From positions 1-64,000 of the forward strand of contig NZ_CACVCE010000056.1 of assembly GCF_902729445.1 (NCBI RefSeq): a stretch of DNA of 64,000 bases, read 5' to 3'. The notes beneath the pieces were generated by a model. It was not told the origin of the DNA, made no database searches, and saw only the letters and a list, made by a program, of their open reading frames with translations. Positions 26,479 through 35,325 of this stretch are shown piece by piece. Source of the stretch: Magnetospirillum sp902729445 (GTDB lineage: Bacteria; Pseudomonadota; Alphaproteobacteria; Rhodospirillales; Magnetospirillaceae). The translations under genes were made by a program, and so were the position numbers. Positions within the stretch are counted from its first letter, which is position 1. Each line of letters begins with the position of its first letter.

Positions 26479-26494
26479 TTAATGTTCTGTTAAC
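26479..26494. promoter_or_regulatory. CtrA-like box (TTAA-N7-TTAAC)
   Basis: TTAA at 26479-26482 and TTAAC at 26490-26494 are separated by exactly 7 bp, the consensus for the alphaproteobacterial cell-cycle/motility regulator CtrA. It overlaps the permease stop codon and precedes the small gene at 26442. One chance match is possible. Confidence 0.35.
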
Positions 26495-27881
26495 GTCCAA
26501 GCATTTCACAAACCACCACCAGCCACACCGACAGCAGCAGTGCTCCGGCCAGCACGAAGCGGCCGTTCCAAAGCCGCGCCACCTGGATCACCGGGACCTG
26601 GCCGATGCGGGCCACCGTCAGCACGGCGGCGCCCACCGGGGTCGAGCAGGCCGACAGCGCCCACGCCCCCATCAGGCCGCTGGCCACCGCCAATGGCGGC
26701 AGGCCCAACTCGGCCAGGTCGGCCAGCGCGCCGCCGATCAGGGTGACGGAAATGATCTGCGACACGCCGAATTGCGCCAGGATCATCACCGCCAGCGCCA
26801 GCACCACCACCAGGGCCGCCGGCGGCAGGCCCAACGCGGCCAGCAGGCGCGCCGTCTCGGCCGGCGGCACATAGGCGGCGACGACGATGCCCAGGAACAT
26901 GGCGCCGCCCAGCATCGCCACCTCGTTGCGGAAGCCCGGCAGGGTTTCCAGGACGCGCCGGCCCAAATGGGCGGTGGCGGCACGCGGGTCGCGCCGCTGG
27001 ACCGCCAGCCAAAACCACGCCGCCAGCGGCATGACGATCATCGCACCGATGACGATGCGCACCCCCAGCATTTGGGCGATGCCGACCGATGCGGCGACGA
27101 TGGCCATGATCAGCAGGCACAGATGGAAAAGCGGTGTCCAGGCTGCGGCCTGCTGCGGCTCGAACCGGCGCGAGGTGGGCGGGAACTCGCGACGGTCCAG
27201 CCAGCCGCCCAGCACCAGCAGCAAGGCAGCCAGCAAACCCTGCAGCGGCAACAGCACCTGCCAGGCGATGTCGTGCACCACGGTCTGGACCACCGCGAAG
27301 GATACCGACAGCGGCGACCACACCGTCATCAAGGCGAAGCCGCGCAGGATCGCCGACAGCATGCGGCGCGAGCGGATGTCCTTGATGCGGGCTTCGCCGC
27401 CGGCCGCTTCCAGGGTGTTGCCCTTGGTGATCATCACCCCCAGCAGCGACAGCACGCCGAAATTCAGCACCAGCGAGATGACGTGGGCGCCTAGTGTCAG
27501 CACGGCATAGCGTCGCCCCGGCGGCTGGCGGACCATCAGCTCGCCGCAGCGCTGGACCAGGCCCGAGGTCTCGGCCGCCTCGCGCAGGAAGCCAAGCGAG
27601 GTGAACAGGCCGATGATGGCGGCGGCCTCGGTCCCGGCCTTCAGCAGCAGGGAGATGCCGGCCGGGTTGACCGCCAGGGTGACGGCGCTGGCCCCCAGTC
27701 CCAGCACCAGCATTACCCGGCCCTTGCCGTTGGATCGGGCGCCTTCCAGGATCAGGTAAAGCGCCAGCGCGGCGGCGGCGACGATGCCGGCCGTGGCCGA
27801 TTGGGCGACCGCGCGGACGATCGAGGCGGCGATGACCGCCAGCAGGGCGGTGGTCGCCAGCGTCGGGCGCCACGATGTCAT
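26490..27881 (-). CDS. Multi-pass membrane permease, substrate unknown
   Basis: The 463-aa protein has about 11-12 hydrophobic segments with little outside them, and a re-entrant-like GVSQIISVTLIGGALADLAELGLPP and SACSTPVGAAVLTVARIGQ near the C-terminus. The internal layout of two halves resembles the ion-transporter superfamily (tripartite/Na+-coupled carboxylate carriers), but no subfamily motif is clear. The gene overlaps the stop of the preceding gene at 27878 by 4 bp, so the two are probably co-transcribed. Confidence 0.6.
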   Translation of the reverse strand: MTSWRPTLATTALLAVIAASIVRAVAQSATAGIVAAAALALYLILEGARSNGKGRVMLVLGLGASAVTLAVNPAGISLLLKAGTEAAAIIGLFTSLGFLREAAETSGLVQRCGELMVRQPPGRRYAVLTLGAHVISLVLNFGVLSLLGVMITKGNTLEAAGGEARIKDIRSRRMLSAILRGFALMTVWSPLSVSFAVVQTVVHDIAWQVLLPLQGLLAALLLVLGGWLDRREFPPTSRRFEPQQAAAWTPLFHLCLLIMAIVAASVGIAQMLGVRIVIGAMIVMPLAAWFWLAVQRRDPRAATAHLGRRVLETLPGFRNEVAMLGGAMFLGIVVAAYVPPAETARLLAALGLPPAALVVVLALAVMILAQFGVSQIISVTLIGGALADLAELGLPPLAVASGLMGAWALSACSTPVGAAVLTVARIGQVPVIQVARLWNGRFVLAGALLLSVWLVVVCEMLGR

Positions 27882-29440
27882 CCGGATGGCAGCGTGAAGC
27901 GGGCCTTGGGGGCGGGCAGCACCTTGGCCGGGCGGGGGATGTCCTTCATCAGGGCCGGGCCGTTGACCATGGCGAAGCCGGTCTGCACCGCGCCGATCAG
28001 CGCGTGGCGGCGGCGCACGCTCCAGACATAGGCGCCCAGGCCGGCGCGGTTGGCCGCGCCCAGATACTCGTCCAGCCAGGCCAGCAAGGTGGAATCGTCG
28101 GTCTTCTGGTTGGGCGGCAGTTCGGCCAGATCAATGCCGATTCCGGTCGCGCCGGCCTTGGCGGCCTTTTCGGCGCGGGAATAGCCCAGACGGGTGCGCA
28201 CCCACACCTCGCGGCACAGCAGACGGTTGGCGGCGATCACCTCGGCCAGCCGGCCGGGATCGATATCGTCGGGGACGCCGAACAGGTCGATCACCACCCG
28301 GCTGTCGCGCACCGGCTTCAAAAGGTCGGCGAAGGGGGCGACCAATTCCATGCGGTTGTCGCCGGCCAGGCTGCGCCAATGGATCGGCAGCACCACCGTC
28401 GAGCCGTTGCCGGCCCGTTCCGAGGCCGCCGCGTCGCGCATGGCGCCGGCGATCAGGAAACGATCCAGCGACTGGATGGTGAAGTCGTCGATACTGTAGG
28501 CATGCGCCCCTTCCATCGGGGTCTGGCCCTCGGAATCGGTGCGCAGGACCTGGGCCTTGTAGGCGCCGATGGTCTCGCCGTCGGCAATCCAGGTCGGGCG
28601 CCACACCAGATTCATCTTCGAGGTGCCGGTGATCGGCAGGGCGGTATAGCCGGAATGGCCGGGCGGCGGCGGCGGCACCGGGGGCGCCTTGGGCCGGGAC
28701 TCAAGCACCTGCCATTGCGGATCGGCCGCCTTGCGCTGCTTGATGCTGAATTCCCGCCAGCGCGGGTCGTCGGGCGGAACGCCGACCAGATCGGCGGGGA
28801 TGGTGGCGATCGGCCCCCGCGCCTGGGCGGGCGGCGGGGCGGCCGGCTTGCGCACCGCCTGGGCCGAACTGGCGACGATCGAGCGCACCTCGGACACCGC
28901 GGCGGCGACCGCCTTCATGTTCAGGCGGCCATCCTCGAGGAAGGCATCGGCCATCGGCAGTTCGGCGGCCAGGGCCAACGGGATGTCGATGCCCTGGAAC
29001 TGGTCGCCGACCAGGCGGGTGCCCAGCTCCTGCGCGATGATCAGGGCGCGGCGGCGCGCTTCCTCGGCGGGCAGGTTGCGAAAGACCAGGATGAAGAAGT
29101 CGGTGCCCTGGCGGGAAAAGATGTTGCCGGCGCCCAGATGCAGGTTGATCACCCCTTCGGCGATCAGCATCACCTTGTCGGCGATCTTCTTCCACCGCTC
29201 GCCCACCGCCTCGCGGTATTCGACCAGCGACACCACGTGGGGGCGGATGCCGAAGCGGCCCTGGTCCTCGCCCACCATCTGATCGATGGCCATGCGGAAA
29301 TCGTCGGGGACGTAATTGTCCTGGGTGTCGGACCCGCCTTGCCGCGCTTGGGGCGGACTCCCCTGGGGCTGATCGCGCCGACCCAACAGGCGGCCGGCGA
29401 TCCGGCTGAGCAATCCATCGCGCGGGCGGCTTGACGCCAT
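27878..29440 (-). CDS. Protein with degenerate GGDEF-like and EAL-like domains
   Basis: This 520-aa cytosolic protein begins at ATG 29438-29440, 7 bp after the carbonic anhydrase stop. Residues about 75-150 look like a GGDEF fold with GTDFF where GGDEF should be. Residues about 340-500 look like an EAL barrel with SRVVIDLFGVPDDIDPGRL and GIGIDLAEL but no catalytic EAL or DDFG. A Pro-rich linker (about 200-270) separates them. I infer a non-catalytic c-di-GMP-type sensor or scaffold; the similarity is weak and another fold is possible. Confidence 0.45.
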   Translation of the reverse strand: MASSRPRDGLLSRIAGRLLGRRDQPQGSPPQARQGGSDTQDNYVPDDFRMAIDQMVGEDQGRFGIRPHVVSLVEYREAVGERWKKIADKVMLIAEGVINLHLGAGNIFSRQGTDFFILVFRNLPAEEARRRALIIAQELGTRLVGDQFQGIDIPLALAAELPMADAFLEDGRLNMKAVAAAVSEVRSIVASSAQAVRKPAAPPPAQARGPIATIPADLVGVPPDDPRWREFSIKQRKAADPQWQVLESRPKAPPVPPPPPGHSGYTALPITGTSKMNLVWRPTWIADGETIGAYKAQVLRTDSEGQTPMEGAHAYSIDDFTIQSLDRFLIAGAMRDAAASERAGNGSTVVLPIHWRSLAGDNRMELVAPFADLLKPVRDSRVVIDLFGVPDDIDPGRLAEVIAANRLLCREVWVRTRLGYSRAEKAAKAGATGIGIDLAELPPNQKTDDSTLLAWLDEYLGAANRAGLGAYVWSVRRRHALIGAVQTGFAMVNGPALMKDIPRPAKVLPAPKARFTLPSG

Positions 29441-29447
29441 GGCCGGC

Positions 29448-29972
29448 TTATCCGATCTCGGCCAGATACTTGCCCGCAAGGTTCACGTAGTTGGCGGCCG
29501 AGTGGGGGAAGAAGTCGATTTCCTCCTGCTTCAGGTCGCGCATCGGCTTGGCCGGGTTGCCGGCCCACAATTCGCCGGCCTTGACCCGTTTGCCCGGCGG
29601 GACCATGGCCCCGGCGGCGACCATCGCGCCCGATTCGACCACCACGCCGTCCAGCAGCACCGCGCCCATGCCGATGAAGCAGGCATCTTCCAGGCGGCAG
29701 GCATGCAAGATGGCGCCGTGCCCGATGGTGATGTCGGACCCGATATAGGTGCCAAGCTTGCCGCCGGTGACGTGAACGATGGTGCCGTCCTGGATGTTGG
29801 TCCTGGCCCCGATGCGAATCTCGTGGACGTCGCCGCGGATGACACAGCCGAACCACACGCTGGTCCCTTCGCCGATCACCACGTCGCCGATCACCGTGGC
29901 GTTGGGGGCGATGAAGCAGCTGGCATCGATGGTGGGGGTGATGCCCTTGTGGGGCAGGATCAGACCGGACAT
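29448..29972 (-). CDS. Gamma-class carbonic anhydrase-like hexapeptide-repeat protein
   Basis: The 174-aa left-handed beta-helix protein starts at ATG 29970-29972 after AAAGGAG. It contains the metal-site pattern of gamma carbonic anhydrases/YrdA-like proteins: RTNIQDGTIVHVTGG, TIGHGAILHAC and FIGMGAVLLDGVVV, with His in H-V, GH-G and LH-A positions. It may interconvert CO2 and bicarbonate or serve an unknown metal function. It sits between argC and the GGDEF/EAL-like gene. Confidence 0.88.
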   Translation of the reverse strand: MSGLILPHKGITPTIDASCFIAPNATVIGDVVIGEGTSVWFGCVIRGDVHEIRIGARTNIQDGTIVHVTGGKLGTYIGSDITIGHGAILHACRLEDACFIGMGAVLLDGVVVESGAMVAAGAMVPPGKRVKAGELWAGNPAKPMRDLKQEEIDFFPHSAANYVNLAGKYLAEIG

Positions 29973-30033
29973 CGACAACTCCTTTGCCTTTGGCGCCCCG
30001 TTCCGGGGCCGTTCAAACGCCACGCGGGCTGGC

Positions 30034-30090
30034 GGTCCGATCCATCGAACAGAAGTTTCAGCCCGCTGAACCTTCCGTTCGGATCGGACC
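30034..30090. repeat. Long imperfect hairpin after argC
   Basis: GGTCCGATCC (30034-30043) pairs perfectly with GGATCGGACC (30081-30090), and the interior continues pairing (CGAAC/GTTCG, TTTCAGC/GCTGAAC) with small bulges. It lies directly next to the argC stop. No T run follows, so it is either an unusual terminator or a palindromic repeat. Confidence 0.55.
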
Positions 30091-30091
30091 A

Positions 30092-31132
30092 TTAAGGGAA
30101 CAGCGGCTGCTGGTCGAGACCTTGGGTCTCGGGCAGGCCGAACATCAGGTTCATGTTCTGCAGCGCCTGGCCCGAGGCGCCCTTGACCAGATTGTCGATT
30201 ACCGACAACACGATGGCCCGGCCCGGCAGGCGGTCGTCGAAGACGCCCATGACGCAGAAGTTCGAGCCCCGGACATGGCGGGTCTGCGGCACGCCGCCTT
30301 CGCCCATGACGCGGACGAAGAACTCGGCGCCATAGACCTTGGTCCACTCGGCCCGAAGGTCGGCGGCCTTGGCGCCCTTGGCGAGGCGCACATTGATGGT
30401 CGACAGCATGCCCCGGCTCATCGGCATCAGGTGGGGCGTGAAGCTGACCAGCACCGGGTGGCCGGCGGCCTCGGCCAGTTCCTGCTCGATCTCGGGGGCG
30501 TGGCGATGGCTGGCAACGCCATAGGCGTGAATGCCCTCGGTCACCTCGCAATAAAGGTTGGCTTCCTTGGCCGAGCGCCCGGCCCCCGAGGTGCCCGACT
30601 TGGCGTCGATGACGATGTCGCCGGTCTCGATCAGGCCGGCCTTGATCAGCGGCACCAGCGGCAACTGCACCGAGGTCGGATAGCAACCCGGATTGGCCAC
30701 CAGCCGCGCCCCCTTGATGGCGGCGCGCTTCAGCTCGGTCAGGCCATAGACGGCTTCGGTCTGCAGTTCCGGGGCCTTGTGCGGGTGGCCGTACCAGGTG
30801 GCATAGGAATCCAGGCTGGTCAGCCGGAAGTCGGCCGACAGATCGACGGTGCGGACATGGGGCGGCAGGCCGGCGATCACCTCTTGCGTGGTGCCGTGCG
30901 GCAGGCAGCAGAACACCGCATCGACGGCGCCGAAATCGACATCGCCGATGGCGACCAGATCGGGCAGGTCAAGGCCTGCCAGATGCGGGAAGACCGAAGC
31001 CATCGGCTGGCCGGCCTTGCGGTCGCCGGTCATCGCCTGGATGCGAAAGCCCGAATGGCGGGCCAGCAGGCGCACCAGCTCGGCGCCGGTATAGCCGGAA
31101 GCTCCCAGGATGGCGACCTTGACCTCGTTCAT
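30092..31132 (-). CDS. argC: N-acetyl-gamma-glutamyl-phosphate reductase
   Basis: The 346-aa NADP enzyme reduces N-acetylglutamyl phosphate to the semialdehyde in arginine synthesis. Visible are the Rossmann start VAILGASGYTGAELVRLLA, VFCCLPHGTTQEV, and the active-site Cys in VANPGCYPTSVQLPL (about residue 150). The start is at 31132 with AGGACAC before it; a longer upstream frame is not supported. Gene order places it before gamma carbonic anhydrase. Confidence 0.95.
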   Translation of the reverse strand: MNEVKVAILGASGYTGAELVRLLARHSGFRIQAMTGDRKAGQPMASVFPHLAGLDLPDLVAIGDVDFGAVDAVFCCLPHGTTQEVIAGLPPHVRTVDLSADFRLTSLDSYATWYGHPHKAPELQTEAVYGLTELKRAAIKGARLVANPGCYPTSVQLPLVPLIKAGLIETGDIVIDAKSGTSGAGRSAKEANLYCEVTEGIHAYGVASHRHAPEIEQELAEAAGHPVLVSFTPHLMPMSRGMLSTINVRLAKGAKAADLRAEWTKVYGAEFFVRVMGEGGVPQTRHVRGSNFCVMGVFDDRLPGRAIVLSVIDNLVKGASGQALQNMNLMFGLPETQGLDQQPLFP

Positions 31133-31232
31133 GTGTCCTGCCCTTGTGCTTTGCGAAGAACGGAGGCGGACATTACCAGCAACCACAGGGGTAGGTCGAG
31201 AGATCAGAGGTCGTGCGCGCTATGCGATGGGG

Positions 31233-31694
31233 TCATTCCACCACCGCGACCCATTGCCCGTCGGTGCGCTTGCACATGCGCTTGACCGTCTTGCCCTCGA
31301 GCACGAAAGGGGCGACCGATTGGCAGGCCATGTCGGCGGTGACTGCGGCGGCGGCGACGGTTTCGCGCGGGGCGGCGGCGGCCGGCGGCGGCTCGTCGGG
31401 ATTGCCGGCCGGCGCGGCCGGGGGCTTCCAGGTCACGGTGGTCGGCGCCGGGGCGATCGGGGCGGCACCCGCCGGCACCGCATAGGGGACGTTCTGGCCG
31501 GGCGGCACCGCCGGCATGGTCTGGACCGGGGTCACGGCCTGGTAATTGTCGGTCCACGGCAGCGGCGCATAGGACGGACGCGGCGGGGTCTGGCTGGGCC
31601 AGTCCGGCGCCACCCCGGGGGGCGGCGTCAGGCGCTGGTCGGCGCAGGCGGCCAGGGAAAGGGCACACAGGGTGACGGCTGCAAGCTTGTTCAT
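31233..31694 (-). CDS. Proline-rich lipoprotein of unknown function
   Basis: The 153-aa protein starts MNKLAAVTLCALSLAAC with a lipobox LSLAAC, so it should be acylated at Cys17. The middle is Pro/Ala-rich, and a small folded C-terminus contains two Cys (MACQSVAPFVLEGKTVKRMC) that may pair. It is last in the LpoB lipoprotein operon. No family is recognised. Confidence 0.6.
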   Translation of the reverse strand: MNKLAAVTLCALSLAACADQRLTPPPGVAPDWPSQTPPRPSYAPLPWTDNYQAVTPVQTMPAVPPGQNVPYAVPAGAAPIAPAPTTVTWKPPAAPAGNPDEPPPAAAAPRETVAAAAVTADMACQSVAPFVLEGKTVKRMCKRTDGQWVAVVE

Positions 31695-31699
31695 GGCGG

Positions 31700-32632
31700 T
31701 CATTTCCACTGGCGCATCAGCCCATTCATGGTGTTGTAGGCCAGGTTCTGCGAGATCTTGGCAAGCTTCGGCGGCTTCCTTTTCTTTTCGAAGCCGGTGG
31801 CGGTGGCGCGGTATTTGTCGTCGCCCTGGGGGCCGAAGCTTTCATCGTCGTCGTCGGGTTCGACGAAGCCGCGATCGGTGGCGACCACCTGCTTTTCCGG
31901 GTTCCATTCCTTGAGGTTCTTGGAATTGACCATGGCGACGATGCGGCCGGTCTTGACCTCGAGGATGCGGGTGCGCAACTCGTAGCCGGTGCTGGACTGC
32001 CAATTGGGGGCGACCAGGATTTCCAGCAGGAAATCGGCCTTGCCCTGCAATGCTCGGACCTCGACCAGATTTTCGTTGGTGGTCTGCATGTCGGCGCCGG
32101 TGAAGCGCACGATGGCGGCGCGGTCCAAGATGGTGGCGCCGGCTTCCAGGAAGGGGGCCAGGAAGCCGTCCTGGAACTCCCACTCGAAGCTTTCCGACAC
32201 CTGGCCGCGCCGACGGTCCTGGACGCGCCGCTGAATCTCGGTGGTGTTCTGGGTGCTGCCTTGCTTGTCCAGATTGATCTCGCCCGACATGGTCGAGTTC
32301 GATTCGGTGCGGTTGACGATGCGGGTGTCGGAATACCACTCGTTCAGCGTTTCCGACAGCTGACGGTTCCAGAAAAGCGCCAGCTTGGGCTTGCCGTTGG
32401 CGGCATAGGCCGAGGCGAAGCGGCCGACCACATCGGCCTGGGTGCCGAACGCGCCCGCTGCGTCGCCAGCCTTGGCCGCCTTTTGCATGACCTCGCTGTT
32501 TCGGGCGGGCGCCTGGGCCGGCGGCGGCGGCTGATAATCAGGGACGGCGCCGCCGACCGACTGCGACCAGGCGGCGGCGGGCAGCAAGGCGCAGCCGGCA
32601 AGGGCAAGCGCGGCAAGGCGGGCTTTGGGCAT
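31700..32632 (-). CDS. Exported protein, possibly CsgG-like fold
   Basis: The 310-aa protein has a signal peptide (residues 1-23, ending AAAWSQS). After a Pro-rich segment it has WNRQLSETLNEWYSDTRIV and a beta-rich part with DFLLEILVAPNWQSSTGYELRTRILEVKTGRIVAMV, which recalls the CsgG-type fold of envelope lipoproteins. The C-terminus is acidic (DDDDESFGPQG) then basic (EKKRKPPK). It overlaps the stop of the YcfL-like gene by 1 bp and belongs to the LpoB operon. Role unknown. Confidence 0.6.
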   Translation of the reverse strand: MPKARLAALALAGCALLPAAAWSQSVGGAVPDYQPPPPAQAPARNSEVMQKAAKAGDAAGAFGTQADVVGRFASAYAANGKPKLALFWNRQLSETLNEWYSDTRIVNRTESNSTMSGEINLDKQGSTQNTTEIQRRVQDRRRGQVSESFEWEFQDGFLAPFLEAGATILDRAAIVRFTGADMQTTNENLVEVRALQGKADFLLEILVAPNWQSSTGYELRTRILEVKTGRIVAMVNSKNLKEWNPEKQVVATDRGFVEPDDDDESFGPQGDDKYRATATGFEKKRKPPKLAKISQNLAYNTMNGLMRQWK

Positions 32633-33111
32633 CAGCGGGTCTCCCGGACTTCCACCATGTAGTACTGCACGTTCTTCGTCCCGATCGACGATTCGGTGTA
32701 AGTATTCGAGGTCCGTGCGGCCAAATTAAGGCGCTTCCAGGCACTGACCTGCTCGCTTGGCGCCTGGGCCTGGTCGTAGAACTGGGTGCGGCCCTCGATG
32801 TTCAGGGGATAGTCGGTGCAATTGATGATCTGGCTGATCACCTTGACCGTCCCGGTGGGGGTGCGCTGGGCGCTGACGGTGCGGACGAACAGCTTGTTGA
32901 TGACGTTGAAATCGGTGATCGACACCGAATTGAGCGGCATTTCCAGCAGCGGCGACGGCTCGCCCGGGGCGGCCGCCGGCAGGGCGACCAGCTGACGCTG
33001 GGCCGAAATGCCGGCCATGCTGCAAATGGGCGCGGGCTCTTGCACCTGGGCGCAGCCGGCCAGGGCGGAGATGCCGGCCAGTCCGGCGGCGGCCATGACG
33101 AACTTTTTCAT
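32632..33111 (-). CDS. YcfL-like lipoprotein
   Basis: The 159-aa lipoprotein starts MKKFVMAAAGLAGISALAGCAQ, with lipobox LAGC. The mature part has a beta-rich fold with VSITDFNVINKLFVRTVSAQ, VISQIINCTDYPLNIEGRTQ and VQYYMVEVRE, like E. coli YcfL, which is encoded beside lpoB. Here it is likewise in the lpoB operon. Function is not established. Confidence 0.7.
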   Translation of the reverse strand: MKKFVMAAAGLAGISALAGCAQVQEPAPICSMAGISAQRQLVALPAAAPGEPSPLLEMPLNSVSITDFNVINKLFVRTVSAQRTPTGTVKVISQIINCTDYPLNIEGRTQFYDQAQAPSEQVSAWKRLNLAARTSNTYTESSIGTKNVQYYMVEVRETR

Positions 33112-33137
33112 CGGATTCGGCTTCCTTCTGCTGGTCG

Positions 33138-34583
33138 TCAGCTCTTGGGTTGGTCGCTCGCGGCCTCGGCGGCGGGCTTCGCCTCGGGTGCCGGGGCGGG
33201 GGCGGGGGCGGGCAGCGGCGGGATCACCACCGGCGCGAACATCCCGGCGCTGTTGGTGCTGGCCGGCGCGCGCGGGTTGGCCGGGATGGCGGACTCGCCC
33301 CTGACCCACGAAATCGCGCACGGCCCGGCCCGGGTGACACTGGCCTCACGCGTGCGCAGCACGGTTCCGTCCGAGGCCATGAAATCGACCGACAGGCTGT
33401 TGACCGAGGCGGGCAAGGGCAGCGTCACCGCATGGACCCGGTCGGGCAGATTGTCCCAATAACGGACGTCGGCGTCGGGTTCGGCGGCTTCGGCGGCGGC
33501 CTTGGCGGCGACGGCCATCAGCAGCAAGATGCCGGCGGCGGCGGCCGAATCGCGCTGGTTGCCCCGGTTGTTGGAATTCATCGCGACGGCGGCGGCGACC
33601 ATGGCGCCGGTCATGGCGACGTTGCCGACGACGTTGGCGCCCTGCTTGAATTGGGCCTTGCCGGCCAGCACCGAATCGAACTCTCGCCCGCCGCGGGTCG
33701 AGGCCTGGTAGAAGACATCCTCGAGCAGGCGGGGCTCGACGGTGCGATCGACCGCCTTGGGCGGCGGCGGGGCCGCCTTGGCCCCCTTCTTGACCGGCTG
33801 AGGAGCATCGACCAGGTCGGTGAAGCGGATGCGGGCGGTCTCGGTGGCGCTGGCGCGGCGGTATTTCAGATAACGGGGCTTGGCGCTGTCGGGGTCGGTG
33901 GCGCTGTACTTGACCGGGGCCGAGCCGGTCTCGATCAGCACCAGGGTATTATCCTTGGCGTCGGGCAGCGGGAAGTCGGGCTTGATGCCCTTGAACTCCT
34001 TGAAATCCTCGTCGGCGGTCACGCTGTTGCCGCGACAGCGCGACGCCCAGCCCTGCAGGAACGGCATCAAGCCGAAATCGGCCTGATTTTGTTCTTCGTC
34101 GGCGAAGGAATCCTGGATGAAGCCGCCCTTGAAGCTGGCGCGGGCATTGTCGTAATCGCCGGCCTTCAGATACAGCAAGCCGCGATAATAATAGGCCATG
34201 GCCCGTTCATAGGGCTCGCCCTTGAAGTCCTTGATCAGTTCCTTGGTGAACAGCTCGCGGGCCTTGGCGGCGCTTTCGTTGTTGACGTAGATGGTCTCGA
34301 TATTGCCCAGGGCTTCGTCAAGCAGTTGCTCGGCCAGCTTGTCGTTGCCCATCTCGACGGCGGCCAAGCCCAGGCGCATGTCGTTCAGCACCTGATTGCG
34401 CGGCCCCTGGGTCAGGGTGACGAAGAAATGCCTCTTCAACTCGGCCGGCTTGTCGGCCAGATAGGAATGGGCGACCTCGGGCTTGACCGTGGCCTCTTGC
34501 TCGCGCGCCGTCTGGCAGGCGGACAACAAAGCGAGCGAGGCCGCCGAGAGCAGCAATCGATGGGCTATTCCCGTGGACGACAT
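33138..34583 (-). CDS. COG3014-type lipoprotein
   Basis: The 481-aa lipoprotein has a signal peptide with lipobox LLSAC (Cys22). The N-terminal half is helical with TPR-like stretches (YERAMAYYYRGLLYLKAGDYDNARASFKG). After a Pro/Lys linker (about 265-285) comes a hydrophobic glycine/alanine-rich stretch (NVVGNVAMTGAMVAAAVAMN; AAAAGILLLMAVAAKAAAEA) that might insert in a membrane. The C-terminus is Pro/Ala-rich. It matches the uncharacterised COG3014 family found beside lpoB. It probably works in outer-membrane peptidoglycan synthesis control. Confidence 0.7.
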   Translation of the reverse strand: MSSTGIAHRLLLSAASLALLSACQTAREQEATVKPEVAHSYLADKPAELKRHFFVTLTQGPRNQVLNDMRLGLAAVEMGNDKLAEQLLDEALGNIETIYVNNESAAKARELFTKELIKDFKGEPYERAMAYYYRGLLYLKAGDYDNARASFKGGFIQDSFADEEQNQADFGLMPFLQGWASRCRGNSVTADEDFKEFKGIKPDFPLPDAKDNTLVLIETGSAPVKYSATDPDSAKPRYLKYRRASATETARIRFTDLVDAPQPVKKGAKAAPPPPKAVDRTVEPRLLEDVFYQASTRGGREFDSVLAGKAQFKQGANVVGNVAMTGAMVAAAVAMNSNNRGNQRDSAAAAGILLLMAVAAKAAAEAAEPDADVRYWDNLPDRVHAVTLPLPASVNSLSVDFMASDGTVLRTREASVTRAGPCAISWVRGESAIPANPRAPASTNSAGMFAPVVIPPLPAPAPAPAPEAKPAAEAASDQPKS

Positions 34584-34614
34584 GACGCCTTCCCCCCTTA
34601 AGTGAGCAGCCCGC

Positions 34615-35235
34615 TTAGCGGTAGATGACGTCGTCGGCGCCGGCCTTCGAGAATTCGTAGATGCCGCTCCACACGATGTCGCCGCTTTCCAGGTCAGCCA
34701 TCTCGAAGATGATCTGGGTGTAGCGGCTCATCATGCCGGTCCTGGGGTCGCGGGCATCCAGCGAGGTGATGCGGCCACCCAGGCGGTAGTCACCACCCCT
34801 TTGCGCGGCGGCGGTGCCGGTGGTGCCCTTGTCGACGACGCCCTGGCGCTTCAGGTTGCGTTCGGACTGCACCATGTTGGCGTAATGACGGCCGACGAAG
34901 TTCAGCCGGCCCTGGCTGGCGCGCTGCAGGCTGACGCGCAGCCGGTCGGTGATCGAGTTGCGATTGATCCGCGACGAGCTTTCATTGACGAAATATTCGG
35001 CATCCAGAATGACGTTCGGCGGGGTGGCGGCATTGGCCAGACGCGGTTCGGTCAGCATGTCGCGCATCATCTGGTCGGTCATGCTGACGATATCCTGACT
35101 TTCGATGCCGACGCCTTTGACCGCGCCCAGCGTCGCCGGGTCCTGGTAGGTGGTGGGCGCACCGGCACTGTTCTGGACTGTCTGGCAGGCGCTGAGCAGC
35201 AGGCCGGCCGAGGCTACGATCATCAGGCGACGCAT
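34615..35235 (-). CDS. lpoB: Penicillin-binding protein activator LpoB-like lipoprotein
   Basis: The 206-aa lipoprotein starts at ATG 35233-35235 behind AAGGAG. Its lipobox LLLSAC marks Cys18. The mature domain matches LpoB: SQDIVSMTDQMMRDML, NVILDAEYFVNESSSRINRN, LRVSLQRASQGRLNFVGRHY, DYRLGGRITSLDARDP and a C-terminal YEFSKAGADDVIYR. LpoB activates PBP1b from the outer membrane. It is the first gene of the lipoprotein operon running to 31233. Confidence 0.88.
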   Translation of the reverse strand: MRRLMIVASAGLLLSACQTVQNSAGAPTTYQDPATLGAVKGVGIESQDIVSMTDQMMRDMLTEPRLANAATPPNVILDAEYFVNESSSRINRNSITDRLRVSLQRASQGRLNFVGRHYANMVQSERNLKRQGVVDKGTTGTAAAQRGGDYRLGGRITSLDARDPRTGMMSRYTQIIFEMADLESGDIVWSGIYEFSKAGADDVIYR

Positions 35236-35325
35236 GAGGGGGATACTCCTTGACACGGACCGTGCCGGCCCGGGGGAAACCCGAGGCGACAGTTCAGACG
35301 ATAATTCAACCACAGGGGCTTTGCA

